From DAOTXN01 sp034435435 (lineage in GTDB: Bacteria; Chloroflexota; Anaerolineae; S140-20), in contig DAOTXN010000111.1 in NCBI GenBank assembly GCA_034435435.1, positions 46,104-110,103 on the forward strand: DNA of 64,000 nt, written 5' to 3'. Each line of letters opens with the position of its first letter. Position 1 is the stretch's first letter. Below are positions 41,089 to 50,600 of this stretch, piece after piece. Below the pieces are notes generated by a model that had not been told where the DNA came from, did no database searches, and saw only the letters and a program-made list of their open reading frames with translations. A program made the position numbers and the translations under genes.

Positions 41089-44000
41089 ATGGATCGACAA
41101 TGGTACAAACAAATTTTGTGGCGCGCGGGATTGGCGCTGCTGATGCTCGTACTGGGCACAGCCGTCTTTACCCGTGCCGCCAGCAACCCCGGCTTTCTGG
41201 ACCAAAACACCTCCGACGTGCCCGCCGGGACCAAAACCTACCGCATCTGGTACACGGTGGACTGCAACGACGGGGCCGACTGCGAGTGCGACAACGCCCT
41301 GGACCTGGACACCGACGACCCGCCCGATGGCGCGCCCGACGAGGACTCGCCCAACGACTGCATCGCCACCGTGGACGGCGACGTGAACGGCATTTTCGAC
41401 ACCGGTCCCGACGACGATAACGACGGCGTACTGAACGTGATGGACTTGGACTGGTTCGGCGGCGGCGCGGGCGTGGTCGAGAGCACGCCGCGCAACGTGC
41501 AACGTTCGGTCAACCGCTACGTGAACGACTGGGGCCTCAAAGATCCCAAGTGGGACAGCGACACCAACCGCAATATTTACGTCTATGACATCGAGTATCT
41601 CGGCCTGGCTTCGGGCGACGGCAGCGGCGAGCTGCTGGACACGGCCTGGATGCTGACCCAGGCTCCCGAGCCGCGCGGCACCGTGCTGCACGAGCTGTGG
41701 CACAACACCCAGTATGCTTATGGCGTCAGCGCGGGCAACTGGCTGATGGAGGGCCAGGCCCGTATGCTGCAAGACAAGGTCTTTGACGACCTGGACAATC
41801 GCGTGGGCAGTCGTTATCACAACTCGATTGCAGCCTATCTGGGCAACACCACCTACGTCAACTGGGAAGACCGCGACGACGACGGCGTGAATGAATTTGC
41901 CCAGGCCGATGGCTTGTTAGGCGCCAGTTACAACGCCTCGCTGTGGTGGACCTACATCGCCGACCAGGCCGGCGCCGAGTTCGTCGGCACGGCCGGCGAG
42001 GGCATAGACGCCCTGGAAGCCGTGCTGGAGCAGGCCGACGACGACGGCCGGCAGGGCATAGACGCTGTGAGCCACGTGCTGAACGACCGCATCGGTCAGG
42101 GCTTTGACGACACTTTTTGGGATTTCACGGTGGCCAACTATGCCAAAGATTTCGACCTGAAAGAGCTGGATCACAGCTACCTGGGCGGGCGCGACCCGCA
42201 GCAGGTGCTCACGTACTCGGATGAAAAGCGCACCGACCCCGATATGTTGATTTATGGCTACAACGACGACACGCTGGGCTGGATCAACGGCCCGGAGCGG
42301 CAGCGCTTCACCGGGGCCGACCTGTTCGCTGGGGTCAACGGTCACGTGGACGCGATGGACCCCGACGTGAGCGACCCCGACGCCATGTCTGAATACGGGG
42401 CCAACTACTACGAGGCCATGGTCAGCGCCGACTGCCAGTTGATTTATTGGCGCGTCATCGGCGACCCCGGCGCCGAGTTTATGCACAGTTGGATGATGAT
42501 CCAGGAGGACAGCAACGGCGACACCGTGGAAGAGGTGGTCTCGCTGTTGCGCAGCGCGGGTGGAGATTTTGCCCGCGCCGCGTGGAATTACCGCAGCGCC
42601 TCCGGCGGCCCGGCCTACAGCCGTATGGTGGGCATCGTCGCCACCGGCGGCCACGCCTACGGCTACGATTGGGAGCTGGGCTGCACCCAGCCCAGCGTGG
42701 AGATCATCGCCCCCACCACCGCCAACCCCACCTACGTGGGTGAGCCGACCGACCCCGGCCGCTTCCTGTTGTGGTTGCAAGTCACCGGCGACGTGGGCAC
42801 CAGCACCTACGTGGCCGGGCTGGAGTGGAGCCGCGACTTTACCGTCACCGTCGGCTCGGACGTGGCCGAAATCCTCAACGGCGGTTACGTGCAGAACCAG
42901 TACTGGCTGGTGGTGCAGGCCCCCGACAAGCCCGCCGCCAGCCTGGGCGACAAATTCGACGTCACGGTGCAGCTCGGCCCCGTCGTGGGCATTTCCGACA
43001 CCGAGATTGACGCAGTGATCTATGACCTGTTCACCACCGACCAAGTGCTCGTGATTGACCGCAGCGGCAGCATGGGCGACAACGACAAGCTGGTCTCGGC
43101 CAAGACCGCCGCCCGCCTGTTCGCCGACGTGGTGCAAAAATTCGACAAGCTGGGCGTGGTCAGCTTTACCGACGACGCCGAAGATGTATTTCTGTTGACC
43201 GACGTGCCCGACCAGGACGACGCCGCCAAGGTGCGAGAAAACGCCCAGATCGCTATCGACGGCATCGGGTTGGGCAACCTTACCTCCATCGGCGACGGCC
43301 TGCAAAAAGGTCAGGACCAACTCGATGACTGGGGCAATCTCGACCACCAGTGGGCCATGGTGCTGCTCAGCGACGGCATGGAAAACGAGCCGGCCTTCTG
43401 GACCGGGGTCAAAGCCGGCATCGTCGCCGCCGGCACCAAAGTGCATGCCATCGCCCTGGGCCGAGACGCCGACGAAGAGTTGATGCGCGACATCGCCGAG
43501 AGCACCTGCGGCGCGGTGTGGGTGGACCAGTGCTATCACTATATCGAAGAGAGCGGCGTGCTGGCGGCCAGCCCCAACGCGCCCGCTGCTACCCAGCTAC
43601 CCAACGCCCTGGCCGACATCTACCGGCGCTCGCGCGAGACCCTCGCCGGTCAGCAGCGGCTATGGGAGGACAACGGCGCATTGAGCGGCGACGAGACTCT
43701 GTTCGTGGACATCGCCGAAGACGGCGCCCGGCACGCCTTTTTCAGCTTTAACTGGAACGACCCCACCGCCCCGCTGAATGTGAGCATCTCTGGCGGCGGC
43801 GTCTCGTTCATCCAATTGGACGACGGCCAAAACCACGTCACCTTTTACGCCGAAAAACTGCCGCCCGGCGCGTACCAGATCGACCTGTCCGCCAGCGGCG
43901 GGACCAGCGAGTGGATCGGCAGCCTCTCCGGCTGGCTGGTGCACGGCACTGAAATGCACGCCTTTATGGATAACACGCAACTGGAACGTTCCGTCGGTCT

Positions 44001-45663
44001 GCCGGTGCGCCTGCAGGCCAGCCTGACCGACCACCTCGGGCCCGTGGCCGGCGCGACCGTCCGCGCCACCGTGACCCATCCCGAGCTGGGCGTCGAGGTG
44101 GTGCAGTTGGTGGACGACGGCGGCCCCTACGACGACATCGCGGGCGACGGCGTGTACGGTTATGTGTACGACCGCATCAACCGCCCGCTCGAGCGCGACC
44201 TCTTGCTGGGGCATACGTGGATTTTCGACTTGTACGCCAGCGGCTTTAACAACGAAGGCCAGGCCTTTGAGCGTTACCAGCGTCTGACCTACACCCCCTT
44301 CCTGGGCCGCGAGCAGACCACGCTGGACTCTGACGGCGACGGCATGCTCGACAATTGGGAAGAGCGCTTTAACGCCACCGACTGGACCGTTCCCGATGGC
44401 GACAAAGACCCCGACGAAGACGGCCTGACCAACAAGGAAGAGCACGAGCGCGGCGCCAACCCCGACGACCCCGACACCGACAAAGGCGGCGAGACCGACG
44501 GCAGTGAAACGATGCAGGGCCAGAACCCACTTTTTACAGCCGACGACAACATTCCGCCCATCACCGACTTTTGGACGCGCAACCTGTCCGAAAGCGTGGT
44601 GCTCAACTTTAACCCGCTGCCGGAATATCTCAGGATGCGCGTCTACCGGGGGCCGACCGCAGCCGGCCCGTTCAGCCTGGTCGGCACATACAACCTGCCG
44701 ACGATGACGCTGGCGCTGAATTTGCCGTTCCACGAACCCGTGTTCGACCCCACCAAAGGCCAGTTGCTCGACGAGGGCCTGGTCAACGACGTGGATTACT
44801 TTTACTACTTGCAGCCGGAGGGCGCTTCGGGCGTGGTGGGCGCGCCCAGTCAGGTACGCCGGGCCGAGCCGGCCGCCGACCCCGACCAGCCAGAGGGAGC
44901 GGTGCTTATCAACAACGATGACCCTGTGACCACCAGCCCGAACGTTACCCTGACCCTGCACGCCCTGACCACCGCCGACGGCGCGCAGAACGTGACCCAC
45001 GTGCAGGTCAGCAACCATCCCGACCTGACCGGCGTCCCGTGGCTGCCCTTTGCTCAAGAGATGACCTGGATCCTGGATCCCGATCCCGTTACCGGATTGG
45101 CTTTTGTGCACGTGCGCTTCCGCGACGGCGCGGGCAACGTCAGCGACGTGATCTATGGCGATGGCATCCTGGTCGACGAACCCACCATCATGCTCCCGCC
45201 CTGGTTTTTCGACCTGGGCTGGCTGCTGCTCGATCTCACCGACCCCTGGTTCGACGGCTTTACTTTTACCCTGACGCTGCTCAACCTGGATGACCTGGAC
45301 CTGGGCGGTGGATTGCAGGCCGCGACGGTGAACCAGCAAGGCGAGCCGTTATACTTTGCAGGCGTCGCTTTTGACCTGCAGGCCGAGAACGCCGCCGGTC
45401 TACCTGTCACCCAGTTCGACGCGCCCTTTACGATGACCGTTTACTATGAGGACTGGCAGTGGCGCAGCGCGGGCATTGGCTCCGAAGACTCGTTGAACCT
45501 GTACTGGATCAACGCGGGCGTCCTGCAGCCGGTGCTGCCCTGCGCCGGGTGCAGCCACGACCCGACCCACAATGAGATCGTGGCCGTGTTGGACCATCTG
45601 ACCCAGTTTGCGCTGTTCGGCGAACCGGCTCCGCCCATCTACCTGCCCCTCGTCCTGCGCTAA
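41089..45663 (+). CDS. Secreted HExxH metalloprotease-like / VWA-domain protein with calcium-binding repeats and YLPLVLR tail
   Basis: 1524 residues with a signal peptide (LALLMLVLGTAVFTRAAS). The N-terminal part carries Asp-rich type-3-like repeats (DTGPDDDNDGVLNVMD) and a zinc-protease motif HELWH (201-205), followed by NWLMEGQA, whose Glu could be the third ligand. A VWA domain starts near residue 650 with a complete MIDAS (Asp657-x-Ser659-x-Ser661, LTSIGDGL, LLSDGMEN). Then come a beta-sandwich region, DSDGDGMLDNWE-type calcium repeats (about 1080-1145) and Ig-like modules. The C-terminus PPIYLPLVLR resembles tails common on exported Chloroflexi proteins. The 262 bp before it contain no gene; AAAGGAG precedes the ATG. 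A strong terminator follows. Function unknown; proteolysis and adhesion are plausible. Confidence 0.82.
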   Translation: MDRQWYKQILWRAGLALLMLVLGTAVFTRAASNPGFLDQNTSDVPAGTKTYRIWYTVDCNDGADCECDNALDLDTDDPPDGAPDEDSPNDCIATVDGDVNGIFDTGPDDDNDGVLNVMDLDWFGGGAGVVESTPRNVQRSVNRYVNDWGLKDPKWDSDTNRNIYVYDIEYLGLASGDGSGELLDTAWMLTQAPEPRGTVLHELWHNTQYAYGVSAGNWLMEGQARMLQDKVFDDLDNRVGSRYHNSIAAYLGNTTYVNWEDRDDDGVNEFAQADGLLGASYNASLWWTYIADQAGAEFVGTAGEGIDALEAVLEQADDDGRQGIDAVSHVLNDRIGQGFDDTFWDFTVANYAKDFDLKELDHSYLGGRDPQQVLTYSDEKRTDPDMLIYGYNDDTLGWINGPERQRFTGADLFAGVNGHVDAMDPDVSDPDAMSEYGANYYEAMVSADCQLIYWRVIGDPGAEFMHSWMMIQEDSNGDTVEEVVSLLRSAGGDFARAAWNYRSASGGPAYSRMVGIVATGGHAYGYDWELGCTQPSVEIIAPTTANPTYVGEPTDPGRFLLWLQVTGDVGTSTYVAGLEWSRDFTVTVGSDVAEILNGGYVQNQYWLVVQAPDKPAASLGDKFDVTVQLGPVVGISDTEIDAVIYDLFTTDQVLVIDRSGSMGDNDKLVSAKTAARLFADVVQKFDKLGVVSFTDDAEDVFLLTDVPDQDDAAKVRENAQIAIDGIGLGNLTSIGDGLQKGQDQLDDWGNLDHQWAMVLLSDGMENEPAFWTGVKAGIVAAGTKVHAIALGRDADEELMRDIAESTCGAVWVDQCYHYIEESGVLAASPNAPAATQLPNALADIYRRSRETLAGQQRLWEDNGALSGDETLFVDIAEDGARHAFFSFNWNDPTAPLNVSISGGGVSFIQLDDGQNHVTFYAEKLPPGAYQIDLSASGGTSEWIGSLSGWLVHGTEMHAFMDNTQLERSVGLPVRLQASLTDHLGPVAGATVRATVTHPELGVEVVQLVDDGGPYDDIAGDGVYGYVYDRINRPLERDLLLGHTWIFDLYASGFNNEGQAFERYQRLTYTPFLGREQTTLDSDGDGMLDNWEERFNATDWTVPDGDKDPDEDGLTNKEEHERGANPDDPDTDKGGETDGSETMQGQNPLFTADDNIPPITDFWTRNLSESVVLNFNPLPEYLRMRVYRGPTAAGPFSLVGTYNLPTMTLALNLPFHEPVFDPTKGQLLDEGLVNDVDYFYYLQPEGASGVVGAPSQVRRAEPAADPDQPEGAVLINNDDPVTTSPNVTLTLHALTTADGAQNVTHVQVSNHPDLTGVPWLPFAQEMTWILDPDPVTGLAFVHVRFRDGAGNVSDVIYGDGILVDEPTIMLPPWFFDLGWLLLDLTDPWFDGFTFTLTLLNLDDLDLGGGLQAATVNQQGEPLYFAGVAFDLQAENAAGLPVTQFDAPFTMTVYYEDWQWRSAGIGSEDSLNLYWINAGVLQPVLPCAGCSHDPTHNEIVAVLDHLTQFALFGEPAPPIYLPLVLR

Positions 45664-45674
45664 CGGCAGATCTG

Positions 45675-45715
45675 AAGACCTGGCAGGTTTCTCAGACCTG
45701 CCAGGTCTTTTTTTC
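45675..45715 (+). terminator. Rho-independent terminator built from an AGACCTGNCAGGT repeat
   Basis: AAGACCTGGCAGGT (45675-45688) pairs perfectly with ACCTGCCAGGTCTT (45696-45709) over 14 bp and is followed by a run of T. It ends the protease-VWA transcript just before the next promoter. Confidence 0.9.
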
Positions 45716-45718
45716 CGT

Positions 45719-45746
45719 TTGACATTTGTCCCACAAACAGTACAAT
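45719..45746 (+). promoter_or_regulatory. Strong sigma70 promoter of the LiaF-phosphatase-kinase operon
   Basis: TTGACA (45719-45724) and TACAAT (45741-45746) with a 16 bp spacer lie directly after the terminator; the mRNA would start about 23 nt before ATG 45776. Confidence 0.75.
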
Positions 45747-45775
45747 CGTTGCCAATCATCGGCAAGGGGGTCAAG

Positions 45776-46309
45776 ATGCGCAACTCGGGACAACTGCTTT
45801 TGGGTCTGGCGATCATACTCATCGGCGTCGCGCTGCTCGTTGGCAACGTGTTGGACGTGAACGTGTGGAAGCTGTTCTGGCCGGCGCTCATCATCCTGGC
45901 CGGCCTGGCGCTGCTGTTTCGCCCGCGCCTGGTCGGCTCGCGCCCAGCCGCCAGCCAGGTGCTCATCGGCGACATCCGGCGCTACGGCCAGTGGCAGGTC
46001 ACAAATCAGGATTTCTGGATCGGCGTGGGCGACGTCAAGCTGGACATGACCCAGGCCGAGATCCCGCCCGGCGAGACGCACATCAACGTCTCGGGTCTTG
46101 TGGCCGACGTCAAGCTGACCGTGCCGCAGGGTGTGGGGGTGGCCGTCTCGTCCAGCGGGTTCTGGACTGAGACCCGCCTGTTTGGACAAAAGCGCGAGGC
46201 CCTGCTCACGCCGGTGCATCTGGTCAGCGAGGATTACGAGACGGCCGAGCGCAAGATTCGTCTCGACGCCAGCGCGTTTGTGGCCGACGTCAAGGTGCGA
46301 CGCACCTAG
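45776..46309 (+). CDS. LiaF/YvqF-like membrane protein
   Basis: 177 residues. Two N-terminal helices (LLLGLAIILIGVALLVGNVL and LFWPALIILAGLALLF) are followed by a soluble beta-rich domain (GDVKLDMTQAEIPPGETHI, GLVADVKLTVPQGVGVAV, ASAFVADVKVRRT), as in the C-terminal domain of LiaF, which tunes cell-envelope stress signalling. AAGGGGG precedes ATG 45776. First gene of an operon with a PP2C phosphatase and a Ser/Thr kinase, so it may pass an envelope signal to them. Confidence 0.8.
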   Translation: MRNSGQLLLGLAIILIGVALLVGNVLDVNVWKLFWPALIILAGLALLFRPRLVGSRPAASQVLIGDIRRYGQWQVTNQDFWIGVGDVKLDMTQAEIPPGETHINVSGLVADVKLTVPQGVGVAVSSSGFWTETRLFGQKREALLTPVHLVSEDYETAERKIRLDASAFVADVKVRRT

Positions 46310-46340
46310 ACCTGCCAGGTTTCTGGAACCTGGCAGGTCT
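46308..46340. repeat. AGACCTGCCAGGTT hairpin between LiaF-like and phosphatase genes
   Basis: AGACCTGCCAGGTT (46308-46321) and AACCTGGCAGGTCT (46327-46340) pair perfectly over 14 bp. The unit is of the same family as those at 24329, 24460 and 45675. No T-run follows, so read-through into the next gene is expected. It lies immediately before ATG 46353 and could lower initiation there. Confidence 0.8.
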
Positions 46341-46352
46341 GGGGACAAGCTG

Positions 46353-47609
46353 ATGAGCAACCCTGCCCAACCTTCCGCAGACCGCCTGGCGCTGCTCTAT
46401 CGCCTGTCGCAAACCTTCAATTCATCCCTCGATCTGGACGAGGTGCTGAACCGGGTGATGGACGAGGTGATCGCGGCCACGCGGGCCGAGCGCGGCTTTG
46501 TCATGCTGTGCGAAGCCGACCGGCTGGGCTTTCGCGCCGCGCGGGGGATGGACCAGGCCACGATAGACGATCCGCAGTTCCAGGTCTCGCGCAGCGTGGT
46601 CGAGCGGGTGGCCGACCAAGGCCAGCCGGTGCTCACCTTTGACGCGCAGAGCGACGACCGCTTTAGCATGCGCCAGAGCGTGATGAGCCTGGGGCTACGC
46701 TCTATTCTGTGCGTGCCGCTGCGGGCCCAAGAGCGCACGTTGGGCGTGGTGTACGTGGACAACCGGCTCAAGGCCGGCATCTTTACCCAGGCCGACCTCG
46801 ACCTGCTGACCTCCATCGCCTCCAGCGCCGCCATCGCCGTCGAAAACGCCCGGCTGTATCAAGTGGCGGTGGAAAAAGGCCGGTTGGAGCGCGAGCTGCA
46901 AATGGCGCGCGAGGTGCAGGCCAGCCTGCTTCCCCGCCAGACACCCCAAACGCCTGGATGGGAGTTTGTGGCCCGCTGGCGACCGGCACGCGAAGTGGCG
47001 GGCGATTTTTACGATTTTATCGCCGCCGAGGGACAAATTGGCCTGGTCATCGCCGACGTGACCGACAAAGGCATGCCCGCCGCGTTGTTCATGACCCTCA
47101 CCCGCAGCATCGTGCGGGCCAGCGTGACCGGCGCGCCGTCGCCCGCCGCCGGCATGGCCCGCGCTAACCGGCTCTTATGCGCCGATGCGACCGGTGGGAT
47201 GTTTGTCACGCTGTTCTATGGCCTGCTCGACCCGACGAGCGGTGAATTGGCCTACGTGAACGCCGGGCACAATCCGCCGCTGCTCCGCCGCGCCGGTCAG
47301 GACCAACTGGTCCCTCTGACCCGCACGGGAATGGCCCTGGGCGTGCTCCCTGACACAGCGTTTGAACAACGCAGCGTGCGCTTGAATCCGGGCGATTTTC
47401 TCTTGCTCTACACCGACGGCGTGACCGACGCCACCGACGCCCGGCGGGCGGAATTTGGGATGGAGCGCCTGCAGCGCGTGCTGTTGGATCGGCGAGACGC
47501 GCCCGCCGCCGAAATCCTGGCCGCGCTGGAGGGGGCCATCGCCGATTTTTCCGGGGCCGCTGCGCCCTTTGACGATATGGCAATGATGGTGGTTAAATGC
47601 CTGAAATGA
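46353..47609 (+). CDS. GAF-domain PP2C/SpoIIE (RsbU-like) phosphatase
   Basis: 418 residues. A GAF domain (about 20-170; LDLDEVLNRVMDEVIAATRAE, LRSILCVPLRAQERTLGVVYVDN) is joined by a helical linker with the RsbU-type motif MAREVQASLLPRQTP to a PP2C-like phosphatase. The metal-binding residues are in REVAGDFYDF, LVIADVTDKGMPAAL, YVNAGHNPPLL, LYTDGVTDA and the final FDDMAMMVV. Such enzymes dephosphorylate anti-sigma-factor antagonists. It precedes a Ser/Thr kinase with overlapping reading frames, an obvious kinase/phosphatase pair. No good Shine-Dalgarno is seen apart from GGGGA before ATG 46353. Confidence 0.9.
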   Translation: MSNPAQPSADRLALLYRLSQTFNSSLDLDEVLNRVMDEVIAATRAERGFVMLCEADRLGFRAARGMDQATIDDPQFQVSRSVVERVADQGQPVLTFDAQSDDRFSMRQSVMSLGLRSILCVPLRAQERTLGVVYVDNRLKAGIFTQADLDLLTSIASSAAIAVENARLYQVAVEKGRLERELQMAREVQASLLPRQTPQTPGWEFVARWRPAREVAGDFYDFIAAEGQIGLVIADVTDKGMPAALFMTLTRSIVRASVTGAPSPAAGMARANRLLCADATGGMFVTLFYGLLDPTSGELAYVNAGHNPPLLRRAGQDQLVPLTRTGMALGVLPDTAFEQRSVRLNPGDFLLLYTDGVTDATDARRAEFGMERLQRVLLDRRDAPAAEILAALEGAIADFSGAAAPFDDMAMMVVKCLK

Positions 47610-50600
47610 TGTCGAGTACACCCGTGCAGAATGTACGGACGGTGCAGATTGGCGCGCTGCTCAATAGGCGCTATCGGCTGGACGCCGAGCTGGGCAAGGG
47701 CGGCATGGGCGTGGTCTTTCGCGCCCACGACACCTTGCTGGAGCGCGACGTCGCGCACAAGGCCCTGCTCGGCGCCGGGCTGGGCAGCGAGGGGCGGGCC
47801 CGTTTGCTGCGCGAGGCCCGCGCGGCGGCGCAGCTCAACCATCCCAACATCGTCGGCATTTACGACGCAGGTGAGGACGAGGGCGTCTCGTTCATCGTGA
47901 TGGAGCTGGTGGAAGAACTGACGCTCTTTGAGCGCAAGCCCGTTGATCTGGACGAAATCCTCGCCATCATGCGACAGATTTGCGACGCCCTGGAGCACGC
48001 CCACGCGCACGGCATCGTCCACCGCGACCTCAAGCCTGAAAACGTCATCCTGGCCGCTGATGGCGCGGTCAAGCTGACCGACTTTGGGCTGGCCCGCTCG
48101 GTCGCCTCGCGGGTCAGCACCGAGGGGGCTTTGGTGGGCACGGTGTTGTATCTGCCGCCGGAGCAGGCGCTAGGGCAAGAGGTGGACGGTCGCGCCGACC
48201 TGTATGCGCTGGGGGTGATGTTGTACGAGCTGGTGAGCGGCCGCCTGCCTTTTACCGCCGACGACCCGCTGACCGTCATCTCGCAGCACGTGTACGCGCC
48301 GGTCGTCCCGCCCAGCGCCTACAACCCGCACCTCCCGCCCGCGCTGGATGCGCTCATCGTGCAACTGTTGAGCAAGCAGCCCGCCGACCGGCCCGCGTCG
48401 GCGGCCGAGGTGCGCCAGGCGCTAGAGGGTCTGGTCGGTCTGGAGCCGGGCGGGGCGCTCAAGCTTTCCCCGCTCGACCAGTTGGTGCGCGGGCGACTGG
48501 TGGGCCGCGAGCGCGAGTTGGCCGAGGCCCGGGCGGTGTGGAAGCAGGTCGTGGCTGGCGACGCTGAAAGCCGCGTGCTGCTGATCAGCGGCGAGTCGGG
48601 CCTGGGCAAGACGCCGCTGGCGCGCGCCATCCGCACGCTGGCCGAGGTGTCGGGCGGGCGGGCGTTGGTCGGCGAGTGCTACGCCGAGGGCAGCCCGCCT
48701 TATGCGCCCATCGCCCACATCATCCGCGAGGCGCTCCCTCCATTGGCGGACGATCTGCCCGATCTGGTGAAGGCCGGCCTGATCGCCCTGGCCCCCGAAA
48801 TGCAAACCTGCTGCCCCTACGTGCCGCCCAACCCGCCCCTCGACCCGCTGGCCGAGCAGCAGCGCTTGTTTGAAAGTATGGTGGCGCTGTGCACGGCGTT
48901 GACGGCGCGCACTCCGCTGTTGCTGGTGGTCGAAGACGTGCAATGGGCCGACGGCGGGACGCTTGCGCTCCTGCGTCACCTGGCCCGGCGGGGCCGGTCC
49001 ACGGGCTTGAAGCTGTTGTTGGTGTTGACCTACCGCGAGACGGAGCTGGATCAGGCCCACCCTCTGAATGACGTCCTGTTCGACCTCACCCGCGAGCGCT
49101 TGGCGGTCCACATCAAGTTGGCGCCTTTCGACCGCGAGCAGACGCGCCAATTGCTGGGCGTGATGTTCCAGGAAGAGATCGGCGATGAGTTTGTGCACCG
49201 CATCTACCGCGAGACCGAAGGGAATCTGTTTTTCATTGAGGAAATCTGCAAGGCTTTGATCGAAGACGGTCTGCTGGTTCGGGAGGGGGGGCGCTGGCAT
49301 TGGCCGGACATGAATCAGGCCCGGCTGCCGCAGAGTGTGCGGCTGGCCATCCAGTCGCGGGTGGGTAAGCTCCCATCCCAGGCCCAGGAGGTATTGCAGC
49401 TGGCCGCCATCGTGGGGCGCGAGTTTGACTTTGATACCCTGGCGCGGGCCGGCGAGCTGGACGAAGAGGCGCTGATTGACGCGCTAGAGGCCGCCGAGCG
49501 GGCCCAATTGATCGCCGAGGTCAAGCGCAACGGGCGAGAAACTTTTGCTTTTGCGCACGGGCTGACGCTGGCGGCCTTGCGCGAGGGCGTGAGCGGTATG
49601 CGCCGCCGCCGCTTGCACCGCCGCGTGGCGACGGCCATCGCGGCGGTGCGCCCGGACGATCTGGAGGCGCTGGCCTATCACTACGGAGAAGCCGGGGACG
49701 ACGCGCATGCCCTGGATTATAATCTGCGTGCGGCCGAGCGGGCGCGGCAGGTCTACGCCAACGAAGAGGCCATCTGTTTTTACACCGAGGCGCTGGCTCT
49801 GCTGCCCGCCGACCACCCGCAGCGTTTCGAGGCGCTGGCGGCCCGCAGCCAGGTGTACGACGTGGCGGCCCGGCGCGAGGAACAACGCGCCGACGTGGAG
49901 GCCATGCTGGCGCTGGCCGAAAGGCTGGACGACGACGCCCGCCGTTGCGATGCGTGGATTGCCCTGGCCGATCTGTACATGGAGACGGAACCGTTTCGCG
50001 CCCGCGAGCCGGCCGAGCGGGCCGTCGCGCTGGCGCAAAAGCTAGGCGATCCGCTGCGCGAAGGCCACGCGCTGCGGCGCGTCGGTTTTGACGCCTGGCA
50101 TCGCAGCGACTATGTGCGCAGCCGCGAGGCGTTAGAAGCCGCCGTGGCCCGCTTCCGTGAGGCTCGTGTGCCGGGTGAGGCGGCCGCCTGCCTGCACAAC
50201 CTGGCGCTGACCCTGGGCCAACTGAGCGAGGTCACGGCGGCGCGAGAAGCGGCAAAAGAGGCGCTGGCCTTGAGCCGGCAGGCCGGCGACCGCCGCCAGG
50301 AGGCGACCAGCCTGCGCCGCCTGGCCATCGCGTACATGGACATGCAGCAATATGCCGAGGCATTGCCGTGTGCAGAAGCGGCGCTGGCCCTGCACCGGCA
50401 GTTGGGCGACCGCTCCCAAGAGTGTAACGCGCTCAACGTGGTCGGCCTCATCCTGGCCTGGCTGGGGCAGCCGCAAGAGGCCGAAGCTTACATCCGCCAA
50501 TCTCTTGCACTGGCCGAAGAGATCCGTTTCAGCCTGGGCATGGCGAACGCGGTGGATAATTTGCTGTGGATTCATTTCGAGTGGCAGGGGGAATACGAGG

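Noticed and set aside
41917..43539. 540-codon minus-strand frame opposite the VWA protein
   Set aside because: It is rich in His, Val and Gly, as expected for the complement of the Asp-rich coding strand, and has no motif.
43660..45339. 559-codon minus-strand frame opposite the VWA protein
   Set aside because: Same antisense artefact of high-GC coding DNA.
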